Shown: one piece after another, positions 40,004-50,516 of the stretch
How positions within the stretch are numbered: position 1 is the stretch's first letter
How the letters are laid out: each line of letters starts with the position of its first letter
Assembly (NCBI GenBank): GCA_958438515.1
Contig: CAUBRZ010000001.1
Coordinates: 1-64,000, forward strand
Source of the DNA: an uncultured Clostridium sp.
Lineage (GTDB): Bacteria; Bacillota; Clostridia; TANB77; CAG-508
Direction of reading: 5' to 3'
Length of the DNA stretch: 64,000 nucleotides
Position numbers and translations under genes: made by a program
Notes under the pieces: model-generated
Told to the model about the DNA's origin: nothing
Database searches by the model: none
Seen by the model: the letters and a program-made list of their open reading frames with translations, nothing else

Positions 40004-41260
40004 ATGGATTATTTATATATATTAAGAGAAGCTATTGTATGGACAATAACTATATTTTGGTTGTATCAAATATTAGTAAGTTTATGTTCATTAGTTAAAA
40101 TTAAAGACAAACCACTAAAAGAAGAAAAAGAAAACAGATTTATGGCAATTATTCCAGCACATAATGAAGAAGCTGTAATAGGAAATTTAGTTGAAAGTTT
40201 AAAACATCAAAACTATAATAAGGATTTATATGATATTTATGTTATTGCTGATAACTGTACAGATAATACAGCAAGAGTGGCAAAAGAAGCAGGAGCAATA
40301 GTATATGAAAGATTTGATGAAACTAAAAAGACAAAAGGATATGCATTAGATTGGTTTTTGAAACAAAAAATCGAAGAAAATGCACCATATGATGCTTTCT
40401 TTGTTTTTGACGCAGATAATATTGTTCATCCAGACTTTATAAAAAATATGAACAAAAAATTATGCCAAGGAGAAGATGTAGTACAAGGATATAGAGATAT
40501 CAAAAATCCAACAGACAGTTGGATAACAGCAGGGTATGCACTTTTTTATTGGACAATGCACAGATTTTATCATTTAGCAAGATATAATTTAGGATTATCA
40601 CCATTACTAAATGGAACAGGATTTATGGTAAAATTTGATGTTATAAAACCAGAAGGTGGATTAAAAACTGTAACATTAACTGAAGATATAGAATTTTCAT
40701 TAAAAAGAATAATAAAGGGTAAAAGGTTAGGATGGTCAACTGAAGCAATTGTATATGATGAACAACCAGTAGGATTTAGCCAAAGTTGGTCTCAAAGAAG
40801 TAGATGGACTGTAGGACATATGCAATGTATAAAAGAATATACAAAAAGCTTAGCAGTAGCAGCAAAAGAAAACAAAACAATGATGAATTTTGATGGATTG
40901 TTATATATAGTAGGAAGTATTCCAATGTTTATAATAACATTAGTATTACTATTAACAAACTTTTTAATGTATGCAGGAGATGGAATGACACAAACAGAAT
41001 TGATTATTAATATAATTAAATTTATTGTTCCAACATTCTTTTTACCAATAATAACGGCTGTAATTGCAATGTATTTAGATAAAAGACCAATTAAGCCAAT
41101 GCTAAAAGGATTAGTGTGCTATCCATTATTTATGGGAACTTGGTTATTAATAAACTTTAAATGTTTATTTAAAAGAGAAACTACATGGGAGAAGATTAAC
41201 CACGTAAGAGATATTAAAATTACAGACACAGCAGCACAACTTCAAGAAGAAAGAAATTAA
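40004..41260 (+). CDS. Membrane-bound family 2 glycosyltransferase
   Basis: 418 residues: one N-terminal helix (about 10-32), a GT-A catalytic domain with IIPAHNEE, the DADN metal site, TEDIEF and the QRSRW (QxxRW-type) motif, then about three C-terminal membrane helices. The layout resembles processive or lipid-linked GT2 enzymes that build surface polysaccharide. Donor and product unknown. It has its own strong promoter and terminator. Confidence 0.88.
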   Translation: MDYLYILREAIVWTITIFWLYQILVSLCSLVKIKDKPLKEEKENRFMAIIPAHNEEAVIGNLVESLKHQNYNKDLYDIYVIADNCTDNTARVAKEAGAIVYERFDETKKTKGYALDWFLKQKIEENAPYDAFFVFDADNIVHPDFIKNMNKKLCQGEDVVQGYRDIKNPTDSWITAGYALFYWTMHRFYHLARYNLGLSPLLNGTGFMVKFDVIKPEGGLKTVTLTEDIEFSLKRIIKGKRLGWSTEAIVYDEQPVGFSQSWSQRSRWTVGHMQCIKEYTKSLAVAAKENKTMMNFDGLLYIVGSIPMFIITLVLLLTNFLMYAGDGMTQTELIINIIKFIVPTFFLPIITAVIAMYLDKRPIKPMLKGLVCYPLFMGTWLLINFKCLFKRETTWEKINHVRDIKITDTAAQLQEERN

Positions 41261-41274
41261 AAAATAAATTTTAG

Positions 41275-41303
41275 AAAGTTGGTTTGTAAAAACCAACTTT
41301 TTT
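41275..41303 (+). terminator. Terminator after the GT2 gene
   Basis: AAAGTTGGTTT/AAACCAACTTT perfect stem followed by T's. Confidence 0.8.
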
Positions 41304-41406
41304 GTTTATTATCATTCTATATATTTATATAAAATGATAAACAATATGAAAGGTTATAGGTAATCCTCATTTAAAACCTAAATATAATAATATAGGGAAA
41401 TAAAAA

Positions 41407-42879
41407 ATGAAAAACATATTAAAAAAAGAAAATGTATTACATATACTATTAATTTTAGTAGGAACAATTTTTATTTTAATACCATCATTTCACACTAATA
41501 TATGGTTTGATGAATCTTATAGTGTAGCAATTGTTAATCATTCATTTGGCCAAATATGGACAATTGGTGGAAATGATGTGCATCCAATTTTATATTACTG
41601 GATGTTAAAAATAATAAATTTAATATTTGGAACTAATATAATTGCATATAGAATTTTTTCTGTATGTGGAATTAGTGCTTTATCAATTTTAGGATTAACA
41701 CATATAAAAAAAGATTTTGGAAAACAAACGGGATTATTGTTTACATTTTTTAGTTTATTTTTGCCAGTAATGTTAAATTATGCTTTGGAAATTAGAATGT
41801 ATTCATGGACAATATTTTTTGTAACACTAATGGCAATATATTTAAATAGATTTATTAAACAAAAAACAACGAAAAATTTAATATTATTTGGGTTATTTAG
41901 TATAATCAGTTGTTATATGCATTATTATGCATTAGTTTGTGCCGGTTTTATAAATTTAGGATTAATTATTTATGTAATAAAAAATAAGGAAAAAATAGAT
42001 AAAAGAATACTAAAACAATTTTGTTTAGTGGAAATAGCACAAGTATTATTATATATACCTTGGCTTACATGCTTTATCAAACAATTAACAAGAGTTGGTG
42101 GGGGATTTTGGATTACAATAGAATTTCCACAAATATTTATAGATATTATAAATTTCCAATTTAAAGGAAGTTTAGATCAATTGATTCCAAGTATAGTAGC
42201 AATTTTATTATGGGGATATGTAATTTATATAATTATAAAAAATATTAAAAGTAAAAACAATATAAAAGAAGGTATTGTACCTATAATTGTTTATTTATTA
42301 GTAATATTTGCAGTTTCAATAGTTTCTATTATATCACCAATTTTATATGATAGATATTTATTTACAATATCAGGTTTAATAATATTTTCTATTTCATACT
42401 TTGTATCAAAAGAAAATAATAAATTTATAATAGGATTAATATGTGGTGCAATTATTATAATGTCTAGTTTTAATATGATGGAAAATGTAAAAGAAAATTA
42501 TGATTATTCTAACAAAGAACCTATAAGTTATCTAAATGAAAATTTACAACCAGATGATATTATTATTTATTCAGATATCGGAAATGGAGGAGTTATAGCA
42601 GCTTTAATTGATACAAATAAACAATTTTTCTTAAATTTGGAAAATTGGTCTATAGAAGAAGCTTATAAAGCCTATAATCCACAGATGGAAGTAAAAGGTA
42701 CTGTAGAAGAAGCAATAAAAGAAGCAAAAAATAGAATTTTTATTATTGATACAGGTGAATTGAGTTTATATAATAAGATTTACAATGAAGATCAATATAA
42801 ACAAGTAAGTATTAATAAATTTGAGCCTAGATATAAAAATTATACTTATAATATCATTATTTTAGAAAAAGTTAAGTAA
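41407..42879 (+). CDS. Family 39-type membrane glycosyltransferase
   Basis: 490 residues with about ten membrane helices. The first outer loop contains the WFDESYS acidic motif (FDES) and then GNDVHPILYYWML, both typical of GT39/PMT-like or ArnT-like enzymes using lipid-phosphate sugar donors. A soluble tail follows from about residue 375. Probably acts with the upstream GT2 on envelope glycans (inference). Confidence 0.82.
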   Translation: MKNILKKENVLHILLILVGTIFILIPSFHTNIWFDESYSVAIVNHSFGQIWTIGGNDVHPILYYWMLKIINLIFGTNIIAYRIFSVCGISALSILGLTHIKKDFGKQTGLLFTFFSLFLPVMLNYALEIRMYSWTIFFVTLMAIYLNRFIKQKTTKNLILFGLFSIISCYMHYYALVCAGFINLGLIIYVIKNKEKIDKRILKQFCLVEIAQVLLYIPWLTCFIKQLTRVGGGFWITIEFPQIFIDIINFQFKGSLDQLIPSIVAILLWGYVIYIIIKNIKSKNNIKEGIVPIIVYLLVIFAVSIVSIISPILYDRYLFTISGLIIFSISYFVSKENNKFIIGLICGAIIIMSSFNMMENVKENYDYSNKEPISYLNENLQPDDIIIYSDIGNGGVIAALIDTNKQFFLNLENWSIEEAYKAYNPQMEVKGTVEEAIKEAKNRIFIIDTGELSLYNKIYNEDQYKQVSINKFEPRYKNYTYNIIILEKVK

Positions 42880-42894
42880 AAACATAAAAAAAGC

Positions 42895-42923
42895 TTGCAT
42901 TTATACCAAAAATTGGGTATAAT
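42895..42923 (+). promoter_or_regulatory. Promoter of the rimP-nusA-infB operon
   Basis: TTGCAT 42895-42900, 17 bases, TATAAT 42918-42923: the same elements and spacing as at 39919. Confidence 0.75.
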
Positions 42924-42948
42924 AGTAAAAGATACAACTTAAGGACTA

Positions 42949-42973
42949 AAGAGTGGGAACAAATCCCACTCTT
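42949..42973 (+). promoter_or_regulatory. Leader hairpin ahead of rimP
   Basis: AAGAGTGGGA and TCCCACTCTT form a 10-base stem with a short loop in the 5' leader, about 50 bases before the start. There is no T-tract right after it, so an RNA stability or regulatory element is likelier than a terminator. Confidence 0.5.
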
Positions 42974-43020
42974 AATTCTTGAAGATAATATTTTTATAAA
43001 AATTAAAGAGGAGGTATACT

Positions 43021-43470
43021 TTGGCAAACATAGAACAAAAAGTAGAAAACCTATTAAAAGAAAAAATTGAATCTTTAGGATATGAATTGTATGATGTAGA
43101 ATATTCTAAAGAAGGAAAAAATTACTTTTTAAGAATATTTATTGACAAAAAAGATGGAATTGATTTAAATGACTGTGAAAAAGTAAATAATGAAATTAAT
43201 GATTTATTAGATGGAGCAGATTATATTAAAGAACAATACTTTTTAGAAGTATCTTCACCTGGAATTGAAAGAATATTAAGAAAAGATAAACATCTTAAAG
43301 AAAATATAGGAAAAGAAATAACAATAAAATTATTTAAGAAAGATGAAAGAGGAAATAAAGAATACCAAGGAATTTTAGAACAATTTGATGAAGATACAAT
43401 AAAATTAGTAAATGAGATAGTTATTGAAAGAAAAAATATAGCACAAATAAAAACAGTATATAATTGGTAA
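43021..43470 (+). CDS. rimP: Ribosome maturation factor RimP
   Basis: 149 residues opening with TTG (AGGAGG lies 7 bases upstream), MANIEQKVENLL. Family pattern: YELYDVEYSKEGKNYFLRIFIDK, DLNDCEKVNNEIND, and VSSPGIERIL, followed by the C-terminal SH3-like domain. Needed for 30S assembly. First gene of the nusA-infB operon. Confidence 0.93.
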   Translation: MANIEQKVENLLKEKIESLGYELYDVEYSKEGKNYFLRIFIDKKDGIDLNDCEKVNNEINDLLDGADYIKEQYFLEVSSPGIERILRKDKHLKENIGKEITIKLFKKDERGNKEYQGILEQFDEDTIKLVNEIVIERKNIAQIKTVYNW

Positions 43471-43484
43471 AGGGAGGAATAAAA

Positions 43485-44600
43485 ATGAAGAAAAAAGCAA
43501 TTGATAACAAAGAGTTAATCTTAGCTTTAGAAGAATTAGAAAAAGAAAAAGGAATAAAAAAGGAGTATTTATTAGAATCAATAGAAACAGCATTAGTAAC
43601 AGCATATAAAAGAAATTTCGATTCATTGGAAAATGTAAAGGTAGAAATGGATCATCAAACTGGTGCAACACATGTATACAGCATAAAAGAAGTTGTAGAT
43701 AAAGTGACTAACCCAGATACTCAAATTAGTAAAAAAGAGGCAAAAAAAATCAATCCAGATTTAGAAGATGAAGATTCAGTTCAAATAGAAATAGTACCAA
43801 GAGACTTTGGAAGAATTGCAGCGCAAACAGCAAAACAAGTAATTATTCAAAAATTAAGAGAAGCTGAAAGAGAAATAATATATAATGAATTTAATGATAG
43901 AAAAGGCGAAATTGTTTCAGGATTAATACAAAAAGCAGATCATAATATAGTAGTAATGGATTTAGGAAAACTAGAAGGAGTTATGCCTGCTAAAGAACAA
44001 ATACCAACAGAGACTTATCATGTTAACGATAAAATTAAAGGATATGTATTAGATGTAGAAAAAGGAGCAAAGGGAGCACCACAAGTTATTGTATCTAGAA
44101 GCCATCCTGATTTTGTAAGAAAATTATTAGAATTTGAAATACCAGAGATTTATGAAGGGGTTATAGAAATAAAAAGTGTATCTCGTGATCCTGGATATAG
44201 AAGTAAAGTTGCTGTACATTCACCAGACCCAAATATAGATCCAGTAGGTTCTTGTGTAGGTCAAAAAGGTGTTAGAATTCAAAATGTAATAAATGAATTA
44301 AATGGAGAAAAAATAGATGTAATAGAATGGAATGAAGACCCATCAATTTATATTGCATCAAGCTTACTTCCAGCACAAATTTTAGCAGTAGATATTAAAG
44401 AAGAAGAGAAATTTGCACAAGTAATCGTACCAGATGATCAATTATCATTAGCTATTGGTAAATCAGGACAAAATGCAAGATTAGCAGCAAGATTAACAAA
44501 TTGGAAAATTGATATTAAATCAGAAACACAATTTAGAGAAATGTTAATTAATGCAAAAGAAGAGAATAAATCTGAAGAAGCGCCAGAACAGGCAGAATAA
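43485..44600 (+). CDS. nusA: Transcription termination/antitermination factor NusA
   Basis: 371 residues: N-terminal RNA polymerase-binding domain (about 1-125), S1 domain (GEIVSGLIQKAD), then two KH domains with GSCVGQKGVRIQ and AIGKSGQNARLAARL. The ATG at 43485 follows GGGAGG; an upstream TTG in frame has none. No C-terminal acidic repeats, as in other Firmicutes. Binds RNA polymerase and nascent RNA. Confidence 0.96.
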   Translation: MKKKAIDNKELILALEELEKEKGIKKEYLLESIETALVTAYKRNFDSLENVKVEMDHQTGATHVYSIKEVVDKVTNPDTQISKKEAKKINPDLEDEDSVQIEIVPRDFGRIAAQTAKQVIIQKLREAEREIIYNEFNDRKGEIVSGLIQKADHNIVVMDLGKLEGVMPAKEQIPTETYHVNDKIKGYVLDVEKGAKGAPQVIVSRSHPDFVRKLLEFEIPEIYEGVIEIKSVSRDPGYRSKVAVHSPDPNIDPVGSCVGQKGVRIQNVINELNGEKIDVIEWNEDPSIYIASSLLPAQILAVDIKEEEKFAQVIVPDDQLSLAIGKSGQNARLAARLTNWKIDIKSETQFREMLINAKEENKSEEAPEQAE

Positions 44601-44641
44601 AAGTTAACTTAGCACATACAATAAAGGAGGGAACTTAGAGA

Positions 44642-44902
44642 ATGAAAAGACAACCACAAAGAACCTGTATGGGATGTAACATTAAAAAAGATAAAAAGGA
44701 TTTAATTAGAATTGTGAAAAATAAGGAAAATGTAATTACAATTGATAAACTAGGAAAACTAGAAGGAAGGGGCGCTTATATATGTGATAACAGTGAATGC
44801 CTTGAAAAACTAATTAAATCAAAGAGACTAGAAAAGGTATTTGATATGAAAATATCAGATGAAATTTATGAAAATTTAAGAGGTGTAATACTTGGTAAAT
44901 AA
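44642..44902 (+). CDS. ylxR: YlxR RNA-binding protein (RnpM-type)
   Basis: 86 residues: RTCMGCNIKKDKKDLIRIV, then GKLEGRGAYICDN, the YlxR signature. In related bacteria this small protein binds RNase P RNA. AAGGAGG upstream. It overlaps the next gene by 11 bases. Confidence 0.92.
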   Translation: MKRQPQRTCMGCNIKKDKKDLIRIVKNKENVITIDKLGKLEGRGAYICDNSECLEKLIKSKRLEKVFDMKISDEIYENLRGVILGK

Positions 44903-45212
44903 AAAGATATTAGGTTTGATAGGATTATCTGCAAAATGTAGAAAAGTTAGCTTTGGGGCAGATAGTGTAGAAAATCAAATAAAAAAAAATAAAGTAAGGT
45001 TACTAATAATAGCTAAGGATTCTTCAGAAAGAACAAAGGAAAAATTTGAAAAAATAGGAAAAGAATACAATGTGCCAATTATTATAATTGGCGAAATGGA
45101 AGAATTAAGTAAAGCTATAGGAAAGTCTAATAAAGCAATTTTTGGAATTGAAGATATTAATTTAGCAAAAGAAATTCAAAAAGTAAATAATGGGGGTGAA
45201 GTTATTGGGTAA
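44892..45212 (+). CDS. ylxQ: L7Ae-family ribosomal-like protein (YlxQ)
   Basis: 106 residues beginning with TTG 44892 inside ylxR. Fold markers: [36 protein letters not shown] and [19 protein letters not shown]7Ae-type kink-turn RNA-binding protein, always between ylxR and infB in Firmicutes. Overlaps infB by 8 bases. Confidence 0.9.
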   Translation: MVNKKILGLIGLSAKCRKVSFGADSVENQIKKNKVRLLIIAKDSSERTKEKFEKIGKEYNVPIIIIGEMEELSKAIGKSNKAIFGIEDINLAKEIQKVNNGGEVIG

Positions 45213-48087
45213 GATAAAAATATATGATATAGCAAAAAAGCTAAACTTAACCAGTAAAGAAATATTAGAAGTAGCAAATAAGCTTAAGATTGATGCAAAA
45301 AGTCATTTGAGTGGCATAGAAGAGCATGAGGCAAAAGCAATTGAAGACGAAATTATGAAAAGAAAAACAAAAAATGAAATAAAAAAACAAGGAAAAGGAA
45401 CTGAAAATAAAGGAAAAATGGAAACAAAAAAAGAAGAAAAAGCACCTGTTATTATTAGAAGAGAAGTAATTATATCACAAGAAGAGAAGACAAAAAAGAA
45501 AGAAATTGTAAAAAATGAAGAAAATAAAGGAAAAGTGGGTTTTGTAGAAAGAAAACAAAATAAAGATTATAACATTGTTTATAGAAACAAACCAAACAAA
45601 CCGATGACTGTTAGTGAGTTATTTGGTTTAAAAAACAATGATCAAGATAAAAAAGAAACCAATGATGTTGTTGAAGAAAAAAATATCATCGAAGAACCTA
45701 AAAAAGAGGAAAATTCAAAAGTTGCTACAAAACAAAATGAAACATCTGTAAATGTTAATAAAAATTTAAAACAAGATAACCAAAAAAGGGTAAAAGAAAA
45801 TAGACCAATAAGTGAAGAAAGTAGAAATAATAGAGTAAACAGAGATAATAAAGACAATCGTGACAACAGACAAAATAGAAATAATTATAATAACAAAAAT
45901 AATAAATTTAATAATAATAGCAACAATTATTCTAACAACAATAATAATAGATTTAATAACAGAAACAACAATGATAGATTCGGAAAAAGACCTTTAGATG
46001 AAAAAGGAATTGAAAAAAATATAAAAAATATCATGTCAATTGAAACTGTGGAAAAAGAAAATGTTAGAGAATATAATAGAGGGATTGACAAGCAAAAAAA
46101 TAATAAATTTGATGAAAATAAAACTAAGAAATCAAAATCTAGAAAAAATAATGGTACAAGAGATTTTGATGAAGGAAAGTTAAAAAGCTTAAAGCAAGCA
46201 AATAAATTATCTAATATGTTTGATGAGCAAGATGGAGGAATGCTAGATTATTATGATTTAACAACAGAACGTGGAAGAAGAGGCAAGAGAAGAAAAAATC
46301 AAAATCAAGAAGAAAGAACAAAACAGAAAATATTTAAATTAACAGAAATTGAAATTCCTGAAAATATAACTGTAAAAGATTTAGCTGTTGATATGAAAAA
46401 AACAACAGCAGAGGTAATAAAAAAATTACTTGGATATGGAATTATGGCTACAATAAATCAAGAAATAGATTTTGACACAGCATATTTAATTGCTCAAGAG
46501 TTTGGAATTACAGCAAAGAAAAAAGAAACTGTAACAGAAGAAGATATTTTATTTGATGATTCAGAAGATAAAGAAGAAGAATTAGTTACAAGACCACCAG
46601 TAATTGTAGTTATGGGACATGTAGATCACGGTAAAACATCACTTCTAGATGCAGTTAGAAAAACAAATGTTATCGAAGGAGAAGCTGGAGGTATTACACA
46701 AGCAATAGGTGCTTATAAAGTAAAAGTGAAAGATAGAGAAATAACTTTCTTAGATACACCAGGACATGAAGCATTTACAGCAATGAGAGCAAGAGGTGCT
46801 CAAATTACAGATATAGCAATACTTGTAGTTGCTGCTAATGATGGTGTAAAACCACAAACAATAGAAGCAATTAATCATGCAAAGTCAGCAGGAATTCCAA
46901 TTATTGTAGCTATTAACAAAATAGATTTGCCAGATGCCAATATTGAAAAAGTAAAACAAGAATTAATGACATATGAATTAGTTCCAGAAGAATGGGGAGG
47001 AGATACAATATATGTACCAATCTCAGCTAAAAAGGGAGAAAATATTGATCAATTATTGGAAATGGTTCTATTAGAAGCTGATGTGTTAGAATTAAAAGCA
47101 AATCCACATAAACAAGCAAAAGGTGCAGTAATTGAAGCAAGACTAGATAAAGCAAAAGGAGCTATTGCAACAATGCTTGTACAAAGAGGAACATTAGATA
47201 TTGGAGATACAATTGTAGTAGGTTCATCAATAGGAAGAATAAGAGCAATGAAGGATGATAAAGGAAAAAGTGTTAAAGCTGCAGGACCATCAACACCAGT
47301 AGAAATAATGGGATTAACAGAAGTTCCAGAAGCAGGAGATACTTTCTATGAAGTTAAAAATGAAAAAATGGCAAAACATTTAATTGAAAGAAGAAAACGC
47401 CAAGCAAGAGAAAAAGCAATAAATAATACTACAAAAATAACTTTAGATAATCTATTTAGCCAAATGGAACAAGGGAACTTAAAAGTTCTAAATCTAATTG
47501 TAAAAGCAGATGTTCAAGGTTCTGTAGAGGCAGTAAAACAAGCACTAGAAAAACTAGAAAATGAAGAAGTAAGAGTAAAAGTAATTCATAGTGCAGTAGG
47601 AGCTGTTAATCAATCTGATGTAACACTTGCAAAAGTATCTAACGCAATTATTATAGCATTTAACGTAAGACCAGATGTTATGGCAAAAGAAATGGCTAAA
47701 AAAGAAGAAGTAGAAATAAAACAATATTCTATTATTTATCAGGCAATAGAAGATGTAGAAGCAGCAATGAAAGGAATGCTAGATCCTAAATATGAAGAAA
47801 AAGTTATAGGAAATGTAGAAGTAAGACAAATATTTAAAATTTCTAATGTTGGAACAATTGCAGGAGCTTATGTTATCTCAGGAAAAGTAGAAAGAAATGC
47901 AGGAGTAAGAGTTATTCGTGAAAATGTTGTAATTCATGATGGGCATTTAGCTACATTAAAAAGATTTAAAGACGAAGTAAAAGAAGTTGGAAAGGGATTT
48001 GAATGTGGAATACAAATAGAAAATTATAATGATATTAAAGAAGGGGATATCATTGAAGTATATATTATGGAAGAAATAAAAAGATAA
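45205..48087 (+). CDS. infB: Translation initiation factor IF-2
   Basis: 960 residues from TTG 45205 (GGGGGTG 8 bases upstream; an ATG at 45190 lies before that site). IF2_N helical domain, then a long Lys/Glu-rich linker with an Asn/Arg-rich low-complexity run (about residues 205-260). Next comes the second IF2_N domain, the G domain ([32 protein letters not shown]) and C-terminal beta domains. The gene is intact with no in-frame CGG. Delivers initiator tRNA to the ribosome. Confidence 0.97.
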   Translation: MGKIKIYDIAKKLNLTSKEILEVANKLKIDAKSHLSGIEEHEAKAIEDEIMKRKTKNEIKKQGKGTENKGKMETKKEEKAPVIIRREVIISQEEKTKKKEIVKNEENKGKVGFVERKQNKDYNIVYRNKPNKPMTVSELFGLKNNDQDKKETNDVVEEKNIIEEPKKEENSKVATKQNETSVNVNKNLKQDNQKRVKENRPISEESRNNRVNRDNKDNRDNRQNRNNYNNKNNKFNNNSNNYSNNNNNRFNNRNNNDRFGKRPLDEKGIEKNIKNIMSIETVEKENVREYNRGIDKQKNNKFDENKTKKSKSRKNNGTRDFDEGKLKSLKQANKLSNMFDEQDGGMLDYYDLTTERGRRGKRRKNQNQEERTKQKIFKLTEIEIPENITVKDLAVDMKKTTAEVIKKLLGYGIMATINQEIDFDTAYLIAQEFGITAKKKETVTEEDILFDDSEDKEEELVTRPPVIVVMGHVDHGKTSLLDAVRKTNVIEGEAGGITQAIGAYKVKVKDREITFLDTPGHEAFTAMRARGAQITDIAILVVAANDGVKPQTIEAINHAKSAGIPIIVAINKIDLPDANIEKVKQELMTYELVPEEWGGDTIYVPISAKKGENIDQLLEMVLLEADVLELKANPHKQAKGAVIEARLDKAKGAIATMLVQRGTLDIGDTIVVGSSIGRIRAMKDDKGKSVKAAGPSTPVEIMGLTEVPEAGDTFYEVKNEKMAKHLIERRKRQAREKAINNTTKITLDNLFSQMEQGNLKVLNLIVKADVQGSVEAVKQALEKLENEEVRVKVIHSAVGAVNQSDVTLAKVSNAIIIAFNVRPDVMAKEMAKKEEVEIKQYSIIYQAIEDVEAAMKGMLDPKYEEKVIGNVEVRQIFKISNVGTIAGAYVISGKVERNAGVRVIRENVVIHDGHLATLKRFKDEVKEVGKGFECGIQIENYNDIKEGDIIEVYIMEEIKR

Positions 48088-48154
48088 TATATTTACAAAA
48101 AAGCGCATTATAAAATAAACATTAAAATTCAAGCTTATAAAAGGAGGAAAGTAT

Positions 48155-48520
48155 ATGCCAGAAAATCAAAATAGACTAGGACGTATAGAAGAAGAATACA
48201 AAAAGGAAATTAGTCAAATTATTAGCTACGAACTTAAAAATCCTAATATAACAGGAATACTAATCAGTGTAACCAAAGTAAAGGTTACAAATGATTTGAA
48301 ATATGCTAAAATCTATGTTAGTATTTTAAATTCAAAAGATATAAAACAAACATTAGCAGCATTGAAAAAATCTGCTGGTTTCATCAGAAGTGAATTAGCA
48401 AGAAGAGTAAATTTGCGTAATACACCAGAACTTATATTTATATTAGACGATTCATTAGAATATGGTGCAAAAATAGATTCTATATTAAAAGAAATATTAC
48501 CCAAAAAAGAGGAAAAATAG
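48155..48520 (+). CDS. rbfA: Ribosome-binding factor A
   Basis: 121 residues: RLGRIEEEYKKEISQIISYELK, then VTNDLKYAKIYVSIL and the terminal LDDSLEYGAKIDSIL. KH-like fold for 30S maturation. AAGGAGG upstream. Canonical position after infB. Confidence 0.95.
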   Translation: MPENQNRLGRIEEEYKKEISQIISYELKNPNITGILISVTKVKVTNDLKYAKIYVSILNSKDIKQTLAALKKSAGFIRSELARRVNLRNTPELIFILDDSLEYGAKIDSILKEILPKKEEK

Positions 48521-48547
48521 AAAGTACAAAAATTCGACAAAATAAGT

Positions 48548-48580
48548 GAAATGTTTAAGTCCTGTCCCTAAACATTTCAA
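48548..48580. repeat. Perfect hairpin containing the 16-base dispersed motif, copy 2
   Basis: TGAAATGTTTA and TAAACATTTCA form an 11-base perfect stem with loop AGTCCTGTCCC. Bases 48553-48568 are the reverse complement of 21985-22000. It sits between rbfA and nrnA, lacks a T-tract, and ends just before the nrnA ribosome site. Confidence 0.5.
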
Positions 48581-48593
48581 GAAAGGAAATTAT

Positions 48594-49547
48594 ATGACTT
48601 TAGATAATATATTAGAAGAAGTAAAAAAAGCAGAAAAAATTGTAATTCTTACACATGAATCACCAGATGGAGATGCTATAGGTAGTAGTTTAGCAGTTAA
48701 GTTAATGTTAGATAGTCTTGGTAAAACAGCTGATGTTATTATTCCAGAGTATTCTAGATTGTTTGATTTTTTACCAGCTATTGATCATGTAAAAAAGGAG
48801 TCTGATATTAAAAATTATGATTTAGCAATATCTGTAGATTGTGCAGACTTGAAAAGATTAGCTAAAAAAGAGTATTTTGAAAATGCTAAAAAAACAGTGG
48901 TTATTGACCATCATGGTAGTAATAAAATGTATGGAGATTTAAATTATGTTAATCCTGTCTCTCCAGCTTGTTGTGAGGTTTTAGCAGGAATGGCTAGTTA
49001 TTTCCAAGTTGATATAGCAAAAGATATAGGAACTTGTATTATGACTGGAATTATAACAGATACTGGAGGATTTAGGCATAGTGGAATTAACCCAGAAACA
49101 TTTGAATTTACTGCTGAATTGATTCGTAGAGGAGTAAACATTCCGGATATTTATAAAAGAACTTTATGTACAAAAACAAGAGCTAATTTCTTACTTACAC
49201 AGAAAGTAATGGATAGAATGGAAATATTAGAAGATGGAAAAGTTACTTTTACCTATATTACTGAAGAAGATGAAAAAGAAGTAAATGCTGAACCAGGAGA
49301 TCATGAAGGATTAGTAGAAATAGGTAGAAATATAGAAGGAGTAGAAGTTTCTATTTTTATAAGACAAAAAGAAAATGAAAATGCTTATAAAATTTCATTG
49401 CGTTCAGGAGATTTAGTTAATGTGTCTGATATATGCTTGATGTTTGGTGGTGGAGGACATCAAAGAGCAGCTGGTGCTACTATAGAAGGTAATGTCGAAC
49501 AAGTAAGAAAAAAAGTTTTAAATGAAGTAAGAAAGGCACTTAAATAG
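48594..49547 (+). CDS. nrnA: DHH/DHHA1 oligoribonuclease / pAp phosphatase NrnA
   Basis: 317 residues: VILTHESPDGDAIGSS (motif I), SVDCADL, DHHGSN (the DHH motif) and the DHHA1 end FGGGGHQRAAGATI. Degrades short RNAs and dephosphorylates pAp. ATG 48594 with AAAGGAAA upstream is chosen over 48546, which would translate through the hairpin. It precedes truB by 2 bases, as in many Firmicutes. Confidence 0.94.
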   Translation: MTLDNILEEVKKAEKIVILTHESPDGDAIGSSLAVKLMLDSLGKTADVIIPEYSRLFDFLPAIDHVKKESDIKNYDLAISVDCADLKRLAKKEYFENAKKTVVIDHHGSNKMYGDLNYVNPVSPACCEVLAGMASYFQVDIAKDIGTCIMTGIITDTGGFRHSGINPETFEFTAELIRRGVNIPDIYKRTLCTKTRANFLLTQKVMDRMEILEDGKVTFTYITEEDEKEVNAEPGDHEGLVEIGRNIEGVEVSIFIRQKENENAYKISLRSGDLVNVSDICLMFGGGGHQRAAGATIEGNVEQVRKKVLNEVRKALK

Positions 49548-49549
49548 AT

Positions 49550-50413
49550 ATGAATGGAGTAATAATAATAAACAAACATAAAGGATGTACTTCACATGAT
49601 ATTGTTTATCAAGTAAAAAAAATGACTAATCAGAAGGTTGGTCATACAGGGACTTTAGATCCAATGGCAACAGGAGTGTTGCCATTATTAATTGGTAAAG
49701 GAACTCTATGTTCAAAATATTTGATAAATCATGATAAAATTTATGAAGTGAAATTACAATTAGGTAAAAGAACAGATACCTTAGATGCTGAAGGAAAAGT
49801 AGTAGAAGAAAAAATGGTATTAAAATCAATATTAGAAGAACTAAATGTAAAAAAAGTATTATTAACATTTTTAGGAAAGCAAGAACAATTTCCACCTATA
49901 TATAGTGCTATTAAAGTGAATGGAAAGAAACTATATGAGTATGCAAGAATGGGGAAGACCGTAGAAATAAAGCCAAGACAAATAGAGATATATAAAATAG
50001 AATTAAATAATATAGAATTAGAAGAAAAAACAATATGTTTTACAGTAAGTTGTTCAAAAGGTACTTATATTAGAAGTTTGTGTGAGCAAATTGCAGTGAA
50101 ATTAGGAACTATTGGTTATATGTGTGATTTAAAAAGATTACAAGTAGGAGATTTTAATATATCTGATTCAATCACATTGGAAGAATTACAAAATAATCAA
50201 GATGATATAAAAGAATATATTATTCCAATAGAAAGATTATTTCAAAATAATGGAAGTATAGAACTAACTGATAAAAAGTTACAATTATTTTTAAATGGAG
50301 TACAGTTAACAATGGATAAGCAAGATGGAATATATAAAATTTATAATAATAATAAATTTATAGGTATAGGTATAATAAAAAATAGTTTATTAAAAAGAGA
50401 TATAATATTATAA
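49550..50413 (+). CDS. truB: tRNA pseudouridine synthase B
   Basis: 287 residues: NGVIIINKHKGCTSHDIVY, catalytic-loop GHTGTLDPMATGVLPL, YEVKLQLGKRTDTLDAEG, QFPPIYSAIKVNGKKLYEYAR and SCSKGTYIRSLC. Makes pseudouridine 55 in tRNAs. Only 2 bases after nrnA, so coupled. It ends the operon. Confidence 0.96.
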   Translation: MNGVIIINKHKGCTSHDIVYQVKKMTNQKVGHTGTLDPMATGVLPLLIGKGTLCSKYLINHDKIYEVKLQLGKRTDTLDAEGKVVEEKMVLKSILEELNVKKVLLTFLGKQEQFPPIYSAIKVNGKKLYEYARMGKTVEIKPRQIEIYKIELNNIELEEKTICFTVSCSKGTYIRSLCEQIAVKLGTIGYMCDLKRLQVGDFNISDSITLEELQNNQDDIKEYIIPIERLFQNNGSIELTDKKLQLFLNGVQLTMDKQDGIYKIYNNNKFIGIGIIKNSLLKRDIIL

Positions 50414-50467
50414 AAAATAAATTAATACATATTAAAAGCACATATAAATGTTTTTGGAATATTTATA

Positions 50468-50516
50468 AAATCACTTTCATATGCTTTATAAAAAGTATAT
50501 GAGGAGTGATTTTTTT
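50468..50516 (+). terminator. Terminator-like hairpin overlapping the next gene's ribosome site
   Basis: AAATCACT...CATAT pairs with ATATG...AGTGATTT (50468-50475 with 50505-50512, inner CATAT/ATATG), directly followed by T's. The GAGGAG ribosome site (50501-50506) of the gene starting at TTG 50515 lies in its 3' arm, so the structure could both terminate truB and hide that site. Confidence 0.6.

Noticed and set aside
45642..45866. Opposite-strand ORFs over infB, recN, PBP and others
   Set aside because: Hydrophobic or low-complexity shadows of A-rich genes, without ribosome sites.
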